Shown here piece by piece: positions 9,589 to 18,785 of a stretch of DNA of 64,000 nt. A program made the translations under genes and the position numbers. Origin of the DNA: Halomonas alkaliantarctica (GTDB taxonomy: Bacteria; Pseudomonadota; Gammaproteobacteria; Pseudomonadales; Halomonadaceae); assembly GCF_029854215.1 (NCBI RefSeq), contig NZ_CP122961.1, forward strand, positions 4,030,001-4,094,000, written 5' to 3'. Position 1 is the first letter of the stretch. Every line of letters starts with the position of its first letter. A model generated the notes under the pieces. That model worked only from the letters and a program-made list of their open reading frames with translations, had not been told where the DNA came from and searched no databases.

Positions 9589-10476
9589 ATGCGCCACACC
9601 AACCTGCTCTCTTTGCTCGCGCGCTGCGGGCTGTTCGTCGTTTGTATGCTGACCGTTGCTACCGCCCACGCCCAGTGGGCAACGGTGGACTGGACCATCG
9701 CCGAAACTCTGTTAGCGATTGATGCGCCGGTTAGCAGCATTGCTCAGCAGAGTGACTACCATGCCTGGGTAGGCGAGCCACCTATTCCCGACAGCGTCAC
9801 CGATATGGGGCTACGCACCCAGCCCAACCTTGAGTTGTTGGCCCATGTGCCGCCAGAACAGACACTTATTTCACCCATGTTCGCTGGTTTGACGCCACGT
9901 TTGGAGAAAATCGCCCCGGTCACTTTGTTCTCACTCTACTCTCCCGGCACCAATACCTGGCAAGAAATACAAACCCTGACCCGCCAGCTAGGCGAATTAA
10001 CCGAGCGCCAGCCCCAAGCAGAAGAGCTAATTGAAGAAACCCAAGCTTTGATGACCACACTGCGCGAATCCCGGTCCCTCTCACAGTCAGAAATCGCGCC
10101 GCTATTGATGGTGCAGTTTATGGATGCCCGTCACGTGCGGGTGTTTGGGGAGAACAGCTTATATAACGCCGTGCTTGAACAACTGGCGCTGCCCAATGCC
10201 TGGGATCAGCCCACCAATGCCTGGGGGTTTGCGCTGGTGGGGATTGAAGCGCTGGCGCGCTACCCCGAAGCAACGCTGGTGATCATCGACCCGCTGCCTG
10301 CCGGGGTCGAAGAGCAGCTTGCAAAAAGCGGCCTATGGCAGCAACTCCCCAGCGTTAAACACGACAATCTGGTTCACTTGCCACCCGCCTGGAGCTTCGG
10401 TGCGCTGCCTTCCGCCCAGCGTTTTGCCCAGAAGCTGACGACGGCGCTAGAGGCAGCGCCAGCGGTTAGCCACTAG
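9589..10476 (+). CDS. Iron-siderophore ABC transporter substrate-binding protein
   Basis: Periplasmic binding protein of 295 residues resembling FhuD/FepB. A cleavable leader (LFVVCMLTVATAHAQ) is followed by the two-lobed fold of the class III family: TVDWTIAETLLAIDAPV, MGLRTQPNLELLAHVPPE, then a long linking helix rich in Glu and Gln near residue 140. It is the last gene of the iron cluster. No ATPase or permease gene follows, so the inner-membrane part must be encoded elsewhere or the protein serves a shared FhuBC-like importer. Its own Fur-like site suggests iron repression. Confidence 0.82.
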   Translation: MRHTNLLSLLARCGLFVVCMLTVATAHAQWATVDWTIAETLLAIDAPVSSIAQQSDYHAWVGEPPIPDSVTDMGLRTQPNLELLAHVPPEQTLISPMFAGLTPRLEKIAPVTLFSLYSPGTNTWQEIQTLTRQLGELTERQPQAEELIEETQALMTTLRESRSLSQSEIAPLLMVQFMDARHVRVFGENSLYNAVLEQLALPNAWDQPTNAWGFALVGIEALARYPEATLVIIDPLPAGVEEQLAKSGLWQQLPSVKHDNLVHLPPAWSFGALPSAQRFAQKLTTALEAAPAVSH

Positions 10477-10536
10477 AGCAGTGAGTAGCGGGATGTGGTG
10501 CCTACTAAACGATAGCGCGACCACATCATGCCGCCA

Positions 10537-11034
10537 TTAGGTTTTGTCATCATCTGCCGCAAAAAGCGTATTGATACGTTCAACTTCACTTATTGAGGCT
10601 TTCTGTAAGGCTTTCCAGCTGTCCGGTGGGTTGCCACTGCTGAGCATTTTCTGAAAGACAGAGTAAGCATCATGCTTACTGCCGTAAGCGCGTTTTGTAG
10701 CGTCATCATAGACCCACGCATAAATAATGATTTTGCTCGCAGCATCGTAGCGAAAGAACAGCCGGTACTGCTGGTAGAACTTTGCTCGTTGCCAATGAGT
10801 GTGCTCTGCGCCAAGCGTGTTTCCTTGGCGGTATTGAGTGCCTGATGGATCCTGCGGAATATCATTCAAGGCCAGCTTCATTATCGCGGCTAGGCGCTTG
10901 GTGGCCGCCTTATTGCGATAACCGGCAGGATCTTTCGATTGAAGATGTCTCACCTTCACGGTGAGTGCTTCGACTTGTTCCAAGAACAACGGATGGGCAT
11001 AAATCGTCCATCCATTAACCTCCAGAGGCTTCAT
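10537..11034 (-). CDS. yhaV: YhaV-family type II toxin
   Basis: Ribosome-associated RNase toxin of the RelE superfamily, 165 residues. The YhaV family pattern is clear: NGWTIYAHPLFLEQ at the N-terminus, the basic stretch NKAATKRLAAIMKLALNDIP, RQGNTLGAEHTHWQRAKF, then QQYRLFFRY and IIYAWVYDD. The start codon overlaps the stop of the antitoxin gene by 4 bp (ATGA), as expected for a cotranscribed pair. The E. coli PrlF-YhaV pair is the reference system. Whether this toxin is active is unknown. Confidence 0.92.
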   Translation of the reverse strand: MKPLEVNGWTIYAHPLFLEQVEALTVKVRHLQSKDPAGYRNKAATKRLAAIMKLALNDIPQDPSGTQYRQGNTLGAEHTHWQRAKFYQQYRLFFRYDAASKIIIYAWVYDDATKRAYGSKHDAYSVFQKMLSSGNPPDSWKALQKASISEVERINTLFAADDDKT

Positions 11035-11366
11035 TCGTCGTCATCATCCTCTTCGAGCGCCTCTTCGAGGTCTACCTCAATACCTGCGGTAAGGCGTTCG
11101 GCCTCGGCAAAGCTACTCGCGGTCACCGGGCGAATATTTTCTGGATGCGCCAGAAGGTCGCGCTCCAGAAAATTAAGGAAGTTGACCATCACAGGGTCGT
11201 GCTTGGCCTCATCACTTACCCGGGAAAGCACCACTTCACCATCTGGACGCACGGTATAATGGATACGGTCTCGGCGTTTCAGCTTTAGCGCCCGGCGAAT
11301 CGATGCCGGAACAGTCGTTTGATAGCGATCCGTCAGAGTTGAATCGTCTTCGATAAGCGTGCTCAC
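11031..11366 (-). CDS. prlF: PrlF-type antitoxin (SohA)
   Basis: DNA-binding antitoxin of 111 residues, exactly the E. coli PrlF length. It has a swapped-hairpin AbrB-type N-terminal domain (TDRYQTTVPASIRRALKLK) and an acidic tail (EALEEDDDDE) that should bind the toxin. I choose a GTG start at 11366, because GGGGAGCGACA precedes it; the upstream ATG at 11405 has no ribosome site and lies inside a probable operator. The stop overlaps the toxin start. Autorepression through the inverted repeat just upstream is expected. Confidence 0.88.
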   Translation of the reverse strand: MSTLIEDDSTLTDRYQTTVPASIRRALKLKRRDRIHYTVRPDGEVVLSRVSDEAKHDPVMVNFLNFLERDLLAHPENIRPVTASSFAEAERLTAGIEVDLEEALEEDDDDE

Positions 11367-11387
11367 TGTCGCTCCCCGCTTGATAGC

Positions 11388-11430
11388 AATGCAAAGGTAA
11401 TGCATATAAAGTTAATGCAAGCGCATTACC
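11388..11430 (-). promoter_or_regulatory. Probable operator of prlF-yhaV
   Basis: GGTAATGC (11396-11403) and GCATTACC (11423-11430) are perfect inverted arms 19 bp apart. Two further AATGC copies lie at about 11388 and 11414. The cluster covers the expected promoter of the toxin-antitoxin pair, where the PrlF complex would bind. Confidence 0.55.
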
Positions 11431-11575
11431 TCGTCAAGTTACCCCCAGCTTCTTTAAACCGGTTTCTCAAGCTCTACCAAAGCGTTCTTAATTAAGATAG
11501 GTTAAGTACTTAAGGTAATGTAGATTTCGCTTACATTCGGGTTAGAGTTTTATCTAAAAGCAGCGAGGGAAGGCA

Positions 11576-13084
11576 ATGACGCTAGCCATTGTAGCCACGC
11601 GAGCAGGCGTAGGTTTAGATGCACCGGCGGTGCATGTTGAGGTGCATCTGGCTAACGGCTTGCCGGGTCTAACGCTAGTGGGCTTGCCGGAAACGGCGGT
11701 GAAAGAGAGCCGCGAACGGGTACGCAGCGCGCTAGTTAATGCGGGCTTCGATTTTCCTAATACCCGGCGTATTACCTTAAACCTCGCCCCCGCCGACCTG
11801 CCTAAAGAGGGTGGCCGTTTTGATCTGCCCATTGCACTAGGCATTCTGGCCGCCTCTGGGCAAATCCCGGTGGAAGCGTTAGAAGGTATGGAGTGTGCTG
11901 GCGAGTTAGCCCTGGATGGCAAACTGCGCGCCGTACCGGGAATACTCCCTTTTGCCCTGGCCACCCGGCGGGCAAAGAAAGCGTTGATTGTTCCCCGCGA
12001 CTGCGCCGATGAAGCAGCCCTGGCAGGCGATTTGCCGGTGCTGCCTGCGGACACTCTCTGGCAAGTCGTGGCGCACTTGCTCGATCAAGAGAAGATCCCC
12101 CCGCACAAGCTCAGCGCCTCGGTAAAAACCACCGCCCCGGTGGATGACCTCGCCGATGTGCGCGGCCAGCAGCAGGCACGCCGCGCGCTGGAAGTCGCTG
12201 CGGCTGGGGGCCACAACCTGTTGTTTGCAGGCCCGCCGGGTACCGGCAAAACCATGCTAGCCAGCCGTTTGCCAGGTATTCTGCCGCCGCTTTCCGAAGA
12301 GGATGCCCTGGAAGTCGCTGCCGTGCGTTCGGTTTGCGGGCTACCGCTGGAAGCTGACTGGGGTAAGCGGCCTTTTAGGCAGCCCCATCACAGCGCCAGC
12401 GGCGCCGCCCTGGTAGGCGGTGGCTCGAAGCCAAAGCCCGGTGAAATTTCACTCGCCCACCACGGCGTGCTGTTCTTGGATGAGCTGCCGGAGTTTTCCC
12501 GCCACGTACTAGAGGTGCTGCGCCAGCCGCTGGAAACCGGAGAAATCCATTTAGCTCGCGCCAGCCATGAACGCCGCTACCCCGCTCAGTTTCAATTAGT
12601 CGCCGCTATGAACCCATGCCCCTGTGGCCACTTGGGCGATCCACGCCAACGCTGCCAGTGTACCGCCAGCCAAATCCAGCGTTATCAAGCACGGCTTTCC
12701 GGCCCACTGCTAGACCGTATCGATCTACAGGTGGAAGTCCCCGCCCTGCCGCCAGAGCAGCTCACCGCGCAAACCCAAGGCGAATCATCGGAAGCCGTGC
12801 GTGAGCGGGTGATGGCCGCCCGGGAACGACAAATGGAACGTGGCGCGCTGAACAGCCAGTTAAGCGGCAAAGCCCTGGAAGCCGCCTGCGCGCTTAATGA
12901 TGAAGAGCGCGCCTGGCTGGCGGGCGTGCTCGAAAAGCTCAAGCTCTCTGCCCGCGCCTATCACCGCGTACTGCGTGTGGCGTTAACGCTTGCGGATTTA
13001 CAGGGAGCGCCTAAGCCCACCCAGCCGCACCTTATTGAAGCGATTGGCTACCGGCAGTTAGATCGAATGTTGAAAGGGGCGTAA
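11576..13084 (+). CDS. comM: ComM/YifB-family AAA+ ATPase
   Basis: Hexameric AAA+ helicase of the magnesium-chelatase-like family, 502 residues. In Vibrio and Acinetobacter, ComM drives branch migration during natural transformation. Visible are an N-terminal ChlI-like domain (VHLANGLPGLTLVGLPETAVKESRERVR), Walker A AGPPGTGKTMLA near residue 215, Walker B VLFLDELPEF near residue 305, the zinc-type cluster MNPCPCGHLGDPRQRCQC, and a C-terminal lid. GCGAGGGAAGGC precedes the start. It is monocistronic. Natural competence in this organism is not shown by its presence alone. Confidence 0.92.
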   Translation: MTLAIVATRAGVGLDAPAVHVEVHLANGLPGLTLVGLPETAVKESRERVRSALVNAGFDFPNTRRITLNLAPADLPKEGGRFDLPIALGILAASGQIPVEALEGMECAGELALDGKLRAVPGILPFALATRRAKKALIVPRDCADEAALAGDLPVLPADTLWQVVAHLLDQEKIPPHKLSASVKTTAPVDDLADVRGQQQARRALEVAAAGGHNLLFAGPPGTGKTMLASRLPGILPPLSEEDALEVAAVRSVCGLPLEADWGKRPFRQPHHSASGAALVGGGSKPKPGEISLAHHGVLFLDELPEFSRHVLEVLRQPLETGEIHLARASHERRYPAQFQLVAAMNPCPCGHLGDPRQRCQCTASQIQRYQARLSGPLLDRIDLQVEVPALPPEQLTAQTQGESSEAVRERVMAARERQMERGALNSQLSGKALEAACALNDEERAWLAGVLEKLKLSARAYHRVLRVALTLADLQGAPKPTQPHLIEAIGYRQLDRMLKGA

Positions 13085-13106
13085 GCCCCCGAAAGTCACT
13101 GAACGG

Positions 13107-13685
13107 TTAGCGGGTGGCGGCCAGTGAATCCACTAGGCGTTGACACAGCGCATCCAGCTTTTGCCCCGTGGTTTCATCATGTAACGCACCACTATCGTTG
13201 AAGGCGCTGCCCGCTTTCGCCAGCGACAATGGCTGTGGCAGCACGATCAGCCCCAGATTGGCTAACAGTTGCTGACCAAGCGGTAGCGCACGGATGCCAC
13301 CTAGCCCACCGGGGGACGCCGCCACCAGCGCTGCCCACTTACCGGCAAATAACCCGAGCCCCGGCGTATCCTGGTAGGGTCGTGACAGCCAGTCCAGCGT
13401 GTTTTTCAGCAGCGGCGTGATAAAGCCATTGTACTCCGGCGAGGCGATCATCACTGCTTGGTGATCCGCCAGAATTTCACGCAGCTTGAGCACATTCTCC
13501 GGCATGCCCTGGGCTTCAATATCCTCATCAAATAGTGGGCAGGGGTAATCCTTTAAATCGATAAAGGTTGCCTTTCCACCCAAGACTTCAATGCGCTTAG
13601 CAGCAAGCTTAGCAAGCTGTTTATTAAGCGAGCCTTCACGAGCACTGCCTGCAAATACCAGCACCCTTTTGACGCTTGATCCCAT
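13107..13685 (-). CDS. NADPH-dependent FMN reductase
   Basis: Flavodoxin-fold oxidoreductase of 192 residues related to ChrR/YieF and azoreductases, which reduce quinones, chromate or azo compounds using bound FMN. The phosphate-binding loop is GSAREGSLNKQLA near residue 10, and the flavin-ring loop is SPEYNGFITPLLKNTLDW near residue 80. The ATG at 13685 lies 8 bp after GAGGAAG and is preferred to a GTG two codons earlier. Nothing around it suggests a specific substrate. It converges with comM. Confidence 0.85.
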   Translation of the reverse strand: MGSSVKRVLVFAGSAREGSLNKQLAKLAAKRIEVLGGKATFIDLKDYPCPLFDEDIEAQGMPENVLKLREILADHQAVMIASPEYNGFITPLLKNTLDWLSRPYQDTPGLGLFAGKWAALVAASPGGLGGIRALPLGQQLLANLGLIVLPQPLSLAKAGSAFNDSGALHDETTGQKLDALCQRLVDSLAATR

Positions 13686-13891
13686 TGCCACTTCCTCTCT
13701 AAATAACGTATGTCAATAATCCCACCATTTACCATTCACGCCTGTTGAGCAAGGCGTTTTTCTCCTGATCAACAGCCTGGTCGTTAGCTGCCATTAAAAC
13801 GTCTACGTAGTGTCATTCAATTATCACTATTGCCGAGGAAAATTAGCGAAAGCTGAAACAGCTCTGCCCCCTCTTAAATGGTGAAATAGCG

Positions 13892-15202
13892 ATGATAAAG
13901 CCAGTATTAACAGCTGCTCTTACTCTCTTTGCATTTACCGGTTCGGCACACGCCCAGCAGGTCTTTCCAGCTACATTGACCGGCCATGCCCAGCTACCCG
14001 GCAGTACCTTTGTATCCGCCCCTGCCGGAGCCGCTGAGCACTATAACGTCTCCGGCCGTTTTACTGGCCAAGAGGGCCGCGTTGAGCAGCTGTATACGAA
14101 CATGCAAGCCACGGGCTTAGCGCTACCCTTCCCCAGCCAGCCTCTGCAGGGTTTTTCTGGCATTCGCTCACTTGGCAATGACCGTTATCTGGTGTTGACC
14201 GATAACGGCTTTGGTTCCAAGGCGAACTCCTCTGACGTCATTTTGATGTTTAACATCATAAAGACTGACTGGGACACTGGGCGCGTCATCATCGAAGAAA
14301 CCGTTCAACTATCGGATCCAAACCGCAAGGTGTCCTTCCCGATTATGAATGAAGCCACTCCTGGTCGTTTTTTAACCGGGGCTGATTTCGATATTGAATC
14401 GATACAGCCGGTGGGCGATCGCTACTGGATTGGCGATGAGTTCGGGCCTTGGATTATCCAGGTAGATAGTGAGGGCGAAGTGCTGCAAGTGCTGGCCACC
14501 AATCCTGGTGGAACGCTGATGCGCTCCCCCGACAATGCCTTTGCCCTCACTCCGAACCCTGGAGCACCTCTCGCTGATAATGTGAGGGTGTTTCGCTCTG
14601 GCGGTTACGAGGGCATGGCACTCTCCGAAGACCAAACCACCCTTTACCCCTTATTGGAAAAGCCAATCTGGGACAGCACCGCCAACGCCCCGGAAACCAT
14701 TGATGGCACCCCCGTACTAAGAATGTTCGAGCTTCATGCTGAAAACGGCGAATGGGGCGACACAACCCGCTTCTACCCGTTGGCGTCAGCGGATCATGCG
14801 ATTGGCGATTTCAATCTCATTGGCGGAACTCGCGGCTTGATCATTGAGCGTGATAGCCGTCAGGGCGATCCGCGAGAAGAGTGGGCAGACAATCCTGCCG
14901 AGTTCAAACGCATCTATCTCGTCGATCTCAACCGCACAAATGAGCAGGGCGTACTTGAGAAAATCGCCTATATAGACCTTATGGATATCCAGGATCCAGA
15001 CGGCATCGCACCCCGCGGCACGATCAACGGCACCTTTAATTTCCCCTTTGTGACCATTGAGAACGTGGATCGGGTCGATGAGAGCACCATCGTGGTCGCC
15101 AATGACAACAACTACCCTTTCTCGATGGGTCGCCAGCAAGGCCACGCCGATGATAATGAGCTAATACTGCTCGATGTAGAGGACTTCCTGAACGCCCAGT
15201 AA
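13892..15202 (+). CDS. Secreted esterase-like/phytase-family protein
   Basis: Exported protein of 436 residues with a clean signal peptide (PVLTAALTLFAFTGSAHA, cleavage before QQ). The body matches the bacterial family named for esterase-like activity of phytase (PF13449 type): FSGIRSLGNDRYLVLTDNGF, the acidic loop DIESIQPVGDRYWIGDEFGP, GGYEGMAL, and late in the protein VDLNRTNEQGVLEKIAYIDL. This is a beta-propeller-like periplasmic fold; phosphatase or esterase action is suggested for relatives, but the true substrate is unknown. A long hairpin follows. Confidence 0.8.
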   Translation: MIKPVLTAALTLFAFTGSAHAQQVFPATLTGHAQLPGSTFVSAPAGAAEHYNVSGRFTGQEGRVEQLYTNMQATGLALPFPSQPLQGFSGIRSLGNDRYLVLTDNGFGSKANSSDVILMFNIIKTDWDTGRVIIEETVQLSDPNRKVSFPIMNEATPGRFLTGADFDIESIQPVGDRYWIGDEFGPWIIQVDSEGEVLQVLATNPGGTLMRSPDNAFALTPNPGAPLADNVRVFRSGGYEGMALSEDQTTLYPLLEKPIWDSTANAPETIDGTPVLRMFELHAENGEWGDTTRFYPLASADHAIGDFNLIGGTRGLIIERDSRQGDPREEWADNPAEFKRIYLVDLNRTNEQGVLEKIAYIDLMDIQDPDGIAPRGTINGTFNFPFVTIENVDRVDESTIVVANDNNYPFSMGRQQGHADDNELILLDVEDFLNAQ

Positions 15203-15232
15203 GGCAAGTAAGTGTTTACATAGAAAGGTAAA

Positions 15233-15270
15233 AGCACTGAATAAATCCGTAGCGGAATTTATTCAGTGCT
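15233..15270. terminator. Long hairpin between convergent genes
   Basis: The arms AGCACTGAATAAAT and ATTTATTCAGTGCT pair over 14 bp, and the TCCG/CGGA core extends the stem around a 3-nt loop with one bulge. It lies between the phytase-like gene and the oppositely oriented hydrolase. No strong T run follows, so it may act as a bidirectional terminator or an mRNA 3' stabiliser. Confidence 0.6.
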
Positions 15271-15313
15271 CGTGACGTTTAGGGAGCTATCTCACCAATG
15301 TGTTTTACAAAAA

Positions 15314-16297
15314 CTATTTACTAACATTATCGACAAAACCATCTACAAATCCATCCAGCGCTTCAAACAGCACTTCACGGATGGGATCTGCCTCATTCAC
15401 TAAGTGGTGGCGAGCTTCCGGGTGGCGATGAATTTCGGCACTGGGAAACTTCTTTGCCAGAATCGCTAAATTCCACTCCCAATCGACGGTCAGATCCTGC
15501 TCGCCCTGGAGAATCAGTGTAGGTAGCGGGTTGGGCTCCTGCGCCAGTAAGCGAGGCATCCAGCGGCGCATAGCGCTCACCCAGGCAACGCTTAAACGCT
15601 CGGGCTGCAGCGGGTCACCCTCACGCAAGAATTCAGTGAACTGCTCGTCGGTAGAGTTGGGGCGATATTTACGCGGCAACTCTTTTACAAACGGGCTGGC
15701 AATCAAGTGCAGCCAACTGGTTTGGCTCCATCCCCAAGGCCGCACCAGGGGCGCCAGCAGCACTAAACCTGACCAGCCTGACGCCTCGCGGCGGGTGAGC
15801 GCATCGGTGGCCAGAATCGCCCCACCGGTGCTCTGGCCCACGCCCAGCCACGGCATAGGTGCCATGCCTTGGCTCTTTAGTGTGGTCTGTAAATGGGTCA
15901 GGCAGTGCTGATAATCAGCGAAATCTTCTATTGCCGCCCGCGCCCCGCTGGAGAGGCCGTGGCCGGGAAGGTCCCACAGCACCACTCGCCAGCCTTTAGC
16001 CAGCAGGCGTTCAAGCAAATGGCGATATAACCCCATATGATCGAAATAGCCGTGTACCACAAAGGCAGTGCCCACCGGCTGCGGCGGGCTCCACACCTGA
16101 CACCAAAGCGCAAAGCGCCCCGTATCGATAAAGCCTGCATGCACTTCACTGGTATCTAACAGCAGTGCTTCTAAGCCATAGTGGTGGAAATAGCCTTGCA
16201 TGGCGTCTGCCAATATTTCCCCGGGCATCAGACGACTAAGGGCAGTATCGCCCGAGGCGTGGCGAAACAAGCCTTCCAGATGTTGGAAATCACGCAT
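15314..16297 (-). CDS. Alpha/beta hydrolase (lysophospholipase-like)
   Basis: Cytoplasmic serine hydrolase of 327 residues. Family marks are the oxyanion loop HGYFDHMGLYRHLLERLLA, then WDLPGHGLSSG, the nucleophile elbow GVGQSTGG near residue 155, the acid region LQGEQDLTVDW and the catalytic His in RHHLVNEA. This pattern is that of the monoacylglycerol lipase/PldB-like group. GGAGAAAC precedes the start. No neighbour indicates a substrate. Confidence 0.82.
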   Translation of the reverse strand: MRDFQHLEGLFRHASGDTALSRLMPGEILADAMQGYFHHYGLEALLLDTSEVHAGFIDTGRFALWCQVWSPPQPVGTAFVVHGYFDHMGLYRHLLERLLAKGWRVVLWDLPGHGLSSGARAAIEDFADYQHCLTHLQTTLKSQGMAPMPWLGVGQSTGGAILATDALTRREASGWSGLVLLAPLVRPWGWSQTSWLHLIASPFVKELPRKYRPNSTDEQFTEFLREGDPLQPERLSVAWVSAMRRWMPRLLAQEPNPLPTLILQGEQDLTVDWEWNLAILAKKFPSAEIHRHPEARHHLVNEADPIREVLFEALDGFVDGFVDNVSK

Positions 16298-16413
16298 CGT
16301 TGTTTCTCCATAGCGCCATTTTCCGTGGCCTAGGCGCGACAGATGGGTCGCGCTCCCAAACCCTAATCCCTAGTCATTTGGTCGAGCATTTTACCGCATT
16401 AGGGTCTACGCTG

Positions 16414-16442
16414 TTTACATGCCCGGTCAGGTGTGGAATTAT
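16414..16442 (+). promoter_or_regulatory. Sigma-70-like promoter of glcB
   Basis: TTTACA (5 of 6 against TTGACA) is followed after exactly 17 bp by AATTAT (4 of 6 against TATAAT). It would give a leader of about 65 nt before malate synthase. No operator was recognised. Confidence 0.45.
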
Positions 16443-16513
16443 TTTCCATAAATAAATTCTACTCTGACCGTGGTCAACACATTCCCCACGGGCATCCTCA
16501 CAGGAGAAACCCC

Positions 16514-18700
16514 ATGAGCGAGCGTATCACGCGCCACCGTTTACAAGTGGCAGCCGATTTAGATCGTTTTATCAATGAGCAGGCGCTACCGGGTACAGGT
16601 GTTGATGAAAACGCCTTTTGGGCCGGTGTGGATGCCCTGTTTCATGATTTGACACCTAAAAACCGTCAATTGCTGGAAGAGCGCGACACGCTGCAAGAGA
16701 AACTTGACGTGTGGCACCGGGAAAACCCCGGCCCGGTCACCGATATGCCGGGATACCGTCGCTTCCTGAAAGAGGTCGACTACTTGGCTGAAGCACCGGC
16801 TAACGTCAAAGCGACCACTGCCAACGTTGACCGTGAAGTAGCCGTTCAGGCAGGCCCACAGCTGGTGGTACCGGTGAGCAACGCACGCTACGCGCTGAAT
16901 GCGGCTAACGCCCGCTGGGGCAGCCTGTACGACGCCCTGTACGGCACCGATGCGATTTCCGAAGAGGATGGCGCGGAAAAAGGCACCAGTTTCAACCCGA
17001 AACGTGGTGCCAAAGTGATCGCCTACGCCCGTGGCGTGCTTGACCGCGCAGCCCCGCTGGCGACTGGCTCGCACCGTGATGCGGTGAACTACGCCATTCG
17101 TGATGAGCACTTGGTGGTGTCACTGGAAGGTGGTCGTGAGACGGGTCTTAAGGATTCCGGCAAGCTGATTGGTTTTACCGGTGAGGCGGCTAAACCCGAC
17201 GCGATTCTGTTGGGTAACAACGGCCTGCACCTGGAAATCCAGATCGATCCCAACGACTCTATCGGTAAAACCGACCCGGCAGGCGTTAAAGACGTCGTGG
17301 TAGAAGCCGCCCTGACCGCCATCATGGATTGCGAAGACTCCGTTGCCGCCGTGGATTCAGAAGACAAGGTGGGTGTTTACAGCAACTGGCTGGGCCTGAT
17401 GAAGGGCGATCTCGAAGAGAAGATCGACAAAGGCGGCAAGACGTTTACCCGCAAGCTTAACGCCGACCGCACCTGGCAAACCACCGATGGCGGCAGCGTC
17501 ACTCTACCCGGCCGTTCGCTGATGTTCGTGCGTAATGTGGGTCACTTAATGACCACACCGGCAATTTTGGATGAAAAAGGCAACGAGCTACCGGAAGGTA
17601 TTCTCGATGCAGTGGTCACCTCATTGCTCGCGCTGCACGACCTTAAGAAAGATGCCGACCAGCCGCGCAACTCGCGCACCGGCTCGGTTTATATCGTCAA
17701 GCCGAAGATGCACGGCCCAAAAGAAGTTGCCTTCGCCAACGAGCTGTTTGGTCGTGTCGAAGACATTCTGGGCATGAACCGTGACACCCTGAAAATGGGT
17801 ATCATGGACGAAGAGCGCCGCACTACCGTCAACCTCAAGGCGTGTATCGCTGAAGCGGCTTCACGGGTGGCGTTTATCAACACCGGCTTCCTCGACCGGA
17901 CCGGCGACGAGATGCACACCGCCATGGAAGCGGGCCCCATGGTGCGCAAGGGCGATATGAAAAGCGCCGCTTGGATTCAGGCCTACGAGAAGAGCAACGT
18001 GCAAGTGGGTCTTGCCTGCGGTCTGCGCGGTCGTGCCCAGATCGGCAAAGGCATGTGGGCCATGCCTGACCTGATGCACAACATGTTGGAGCAGAAAATC
18101 GGCCACCCGAAAGCGGGCGCCAACACGGCTTGGGTACCTTCGCCCACGGCTGCTGCGCTGCACGCACTGCACTACCATCAGGTCAACGTCACCGACGTTC
18201 AGCGCGAGCTGGAAGAGTTAGGTGAACCCGACTACCTGGACGACCTACTCACCGTGCCGGTAGCGGAAAACGCCAACTGGTCGGATGAAGAGAAGCAGCA
18301 GGAGTTGGATAACAACTGCCAGGGCATTCTCGGCTACGTAGTACGCTGGGTTGAGCACGGCGTGGGTTGCTCGAAAGTGCCGGATATCCACAACGTAGGC
18401 TTGATGGAAGATCGCGCCACGTTGCGTATCTCCAGCCAGCACATTGCCAACTGGCTACACCACGGCATCGTCGATGCTCCAAGAGTGGAAGAGACCCTCA
18501 AGCGCATGGCCAAGGTAGTCGACGAGCAGAACGCAGACGACCCCACCTACACCGCCATGAGCGCCGATTTTGAAGGTTCTACCGCTTTCAAAGCCGCCTC
18601 CGACCTGATCTTCAAAGGCCGCGTACAGCCTTCCGGCTACACCGAGCCGCTGCTGCACGAGTGGCGTCAGGTGCATAAGGCCAAGGTGCATAAGGCATAG
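16514..18700 (+). CDS. glcB: Malate synthase G
   Basis: Glyoxylate-cycle enzyme that condenses glyoxylate with acetyl-CoA to malate in the cytoplasm. The protein has 728 residues, typical of the monomeric G isoform (E. coli GlcB 723). Visible are the family N-terminus, the TIM-barrel segments [14 protein letters not shown] and [13 protein letters not shown] (catalytic Arg region [11 protein letters not shown] nearby), and the C-terminal [19 protein letters not shown] with the acid-base residues. The start at 16514 follows CAGGAGAAACC; an upstream in-frame start has no support. The last codons are part of a 15-bp tandem repeat that runs past the stop. Confidence 0.96.
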   Translation: MSERITRHRLQVAADLDRFINEQALPGTGVDENAFWAGVDALFHDLTPKNRQLLEERDTLQEKLDVWHRENPGPVTDMPGYRRFLKEVDYLAEAPANVKATTANVDREVAVQAGPQLVVPVSNARYALNAANARWGSLYDALYGTDAISEEDGAEKGTSFNPKRGAKVIAYARGVLDRAAPLATGSHRDAVNYAIRDEHLVVSLEGGRETGLKDSGKLIGFTGEAAKPDAILLGNNGLHLEIQIDPNDSIGKTDPAGVKDVVVEAALTAIMDCEDSVAAVDSEDKVGVYSNWLGLMKGDLEEKIDKGGKTFTRKLNADRTWQTTDGGSVTLPGRSLMFVRNVGHLMTTPAILDEKGNELPEGILDAVVTSLLALHDLKKDADQPRNSRTGSVYIVKPKMHGPKEVAFANELFGRVEDILGMNRDTLKMGIMDEERRTTVNLKACIAEAASRVAFINTGFLDRTGDEMHTAMEAGPMVRKGDMKSAAWIQAYEKSNVQVGLACGLRGRAQIGKGMWAMPDLMHNMLEQKIGHPKAGANTAWVPSPTAAALHALHYHQVNVTDVQRELEELGEPDYLDDLLTVPVAENANWSDEEKQQELDNNCQGILGYVVRWVEHGVGCSKVPDIHNVGLMEDRATLRISSQHIANWLHHGIVDAPRVEETLKRMAKVVDEQNADDPTYTAMSADFEGSTAFKAASDLIFKGRVQPSGYTEPLLHEWRQVHKAKVHKA

Positions 18701-18714
18701 GTGCATAAGGCATA
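18670..18714 (+). repeat. Three 15-bp tandem repeats across glcB stop
   Basis: Three units of GGTGCATAAGGCATA (the first ends CCAA) lie head to tail. Units one and two encode the VHKA motif at the C-terminus, the stop TAG is formed at the end of unit two, and unit three lies outside the gene. Confidence 0.9.
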
Positions 18715-18738
18715 GTAAGTTCGTTTTATGATGTAATC

Positions 18739-18770
18739 AGCCCTGAGGCTCACGCCTCGGGGCTTTTTTA
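18739..18770 (+). terminator. Terminator after glcB
   Basis: AGCCCTGAGGC and GCCTCGGGGCT form an 11-bp stem with one mismatch and a 4-nt loop, followed by TTTTTT. It overlaps the space before the thioesterase gene. Confidence 0.9.
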
Positions 18771-18785
18771 TAAAGGACAACAATA

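Noticed and set aside
15233..15270. Possible attachment site or CRISPR-like repeat
   Set aside because: It is a single hairpin between convergent genes; no spacers, no second copy and no integrase nearby.
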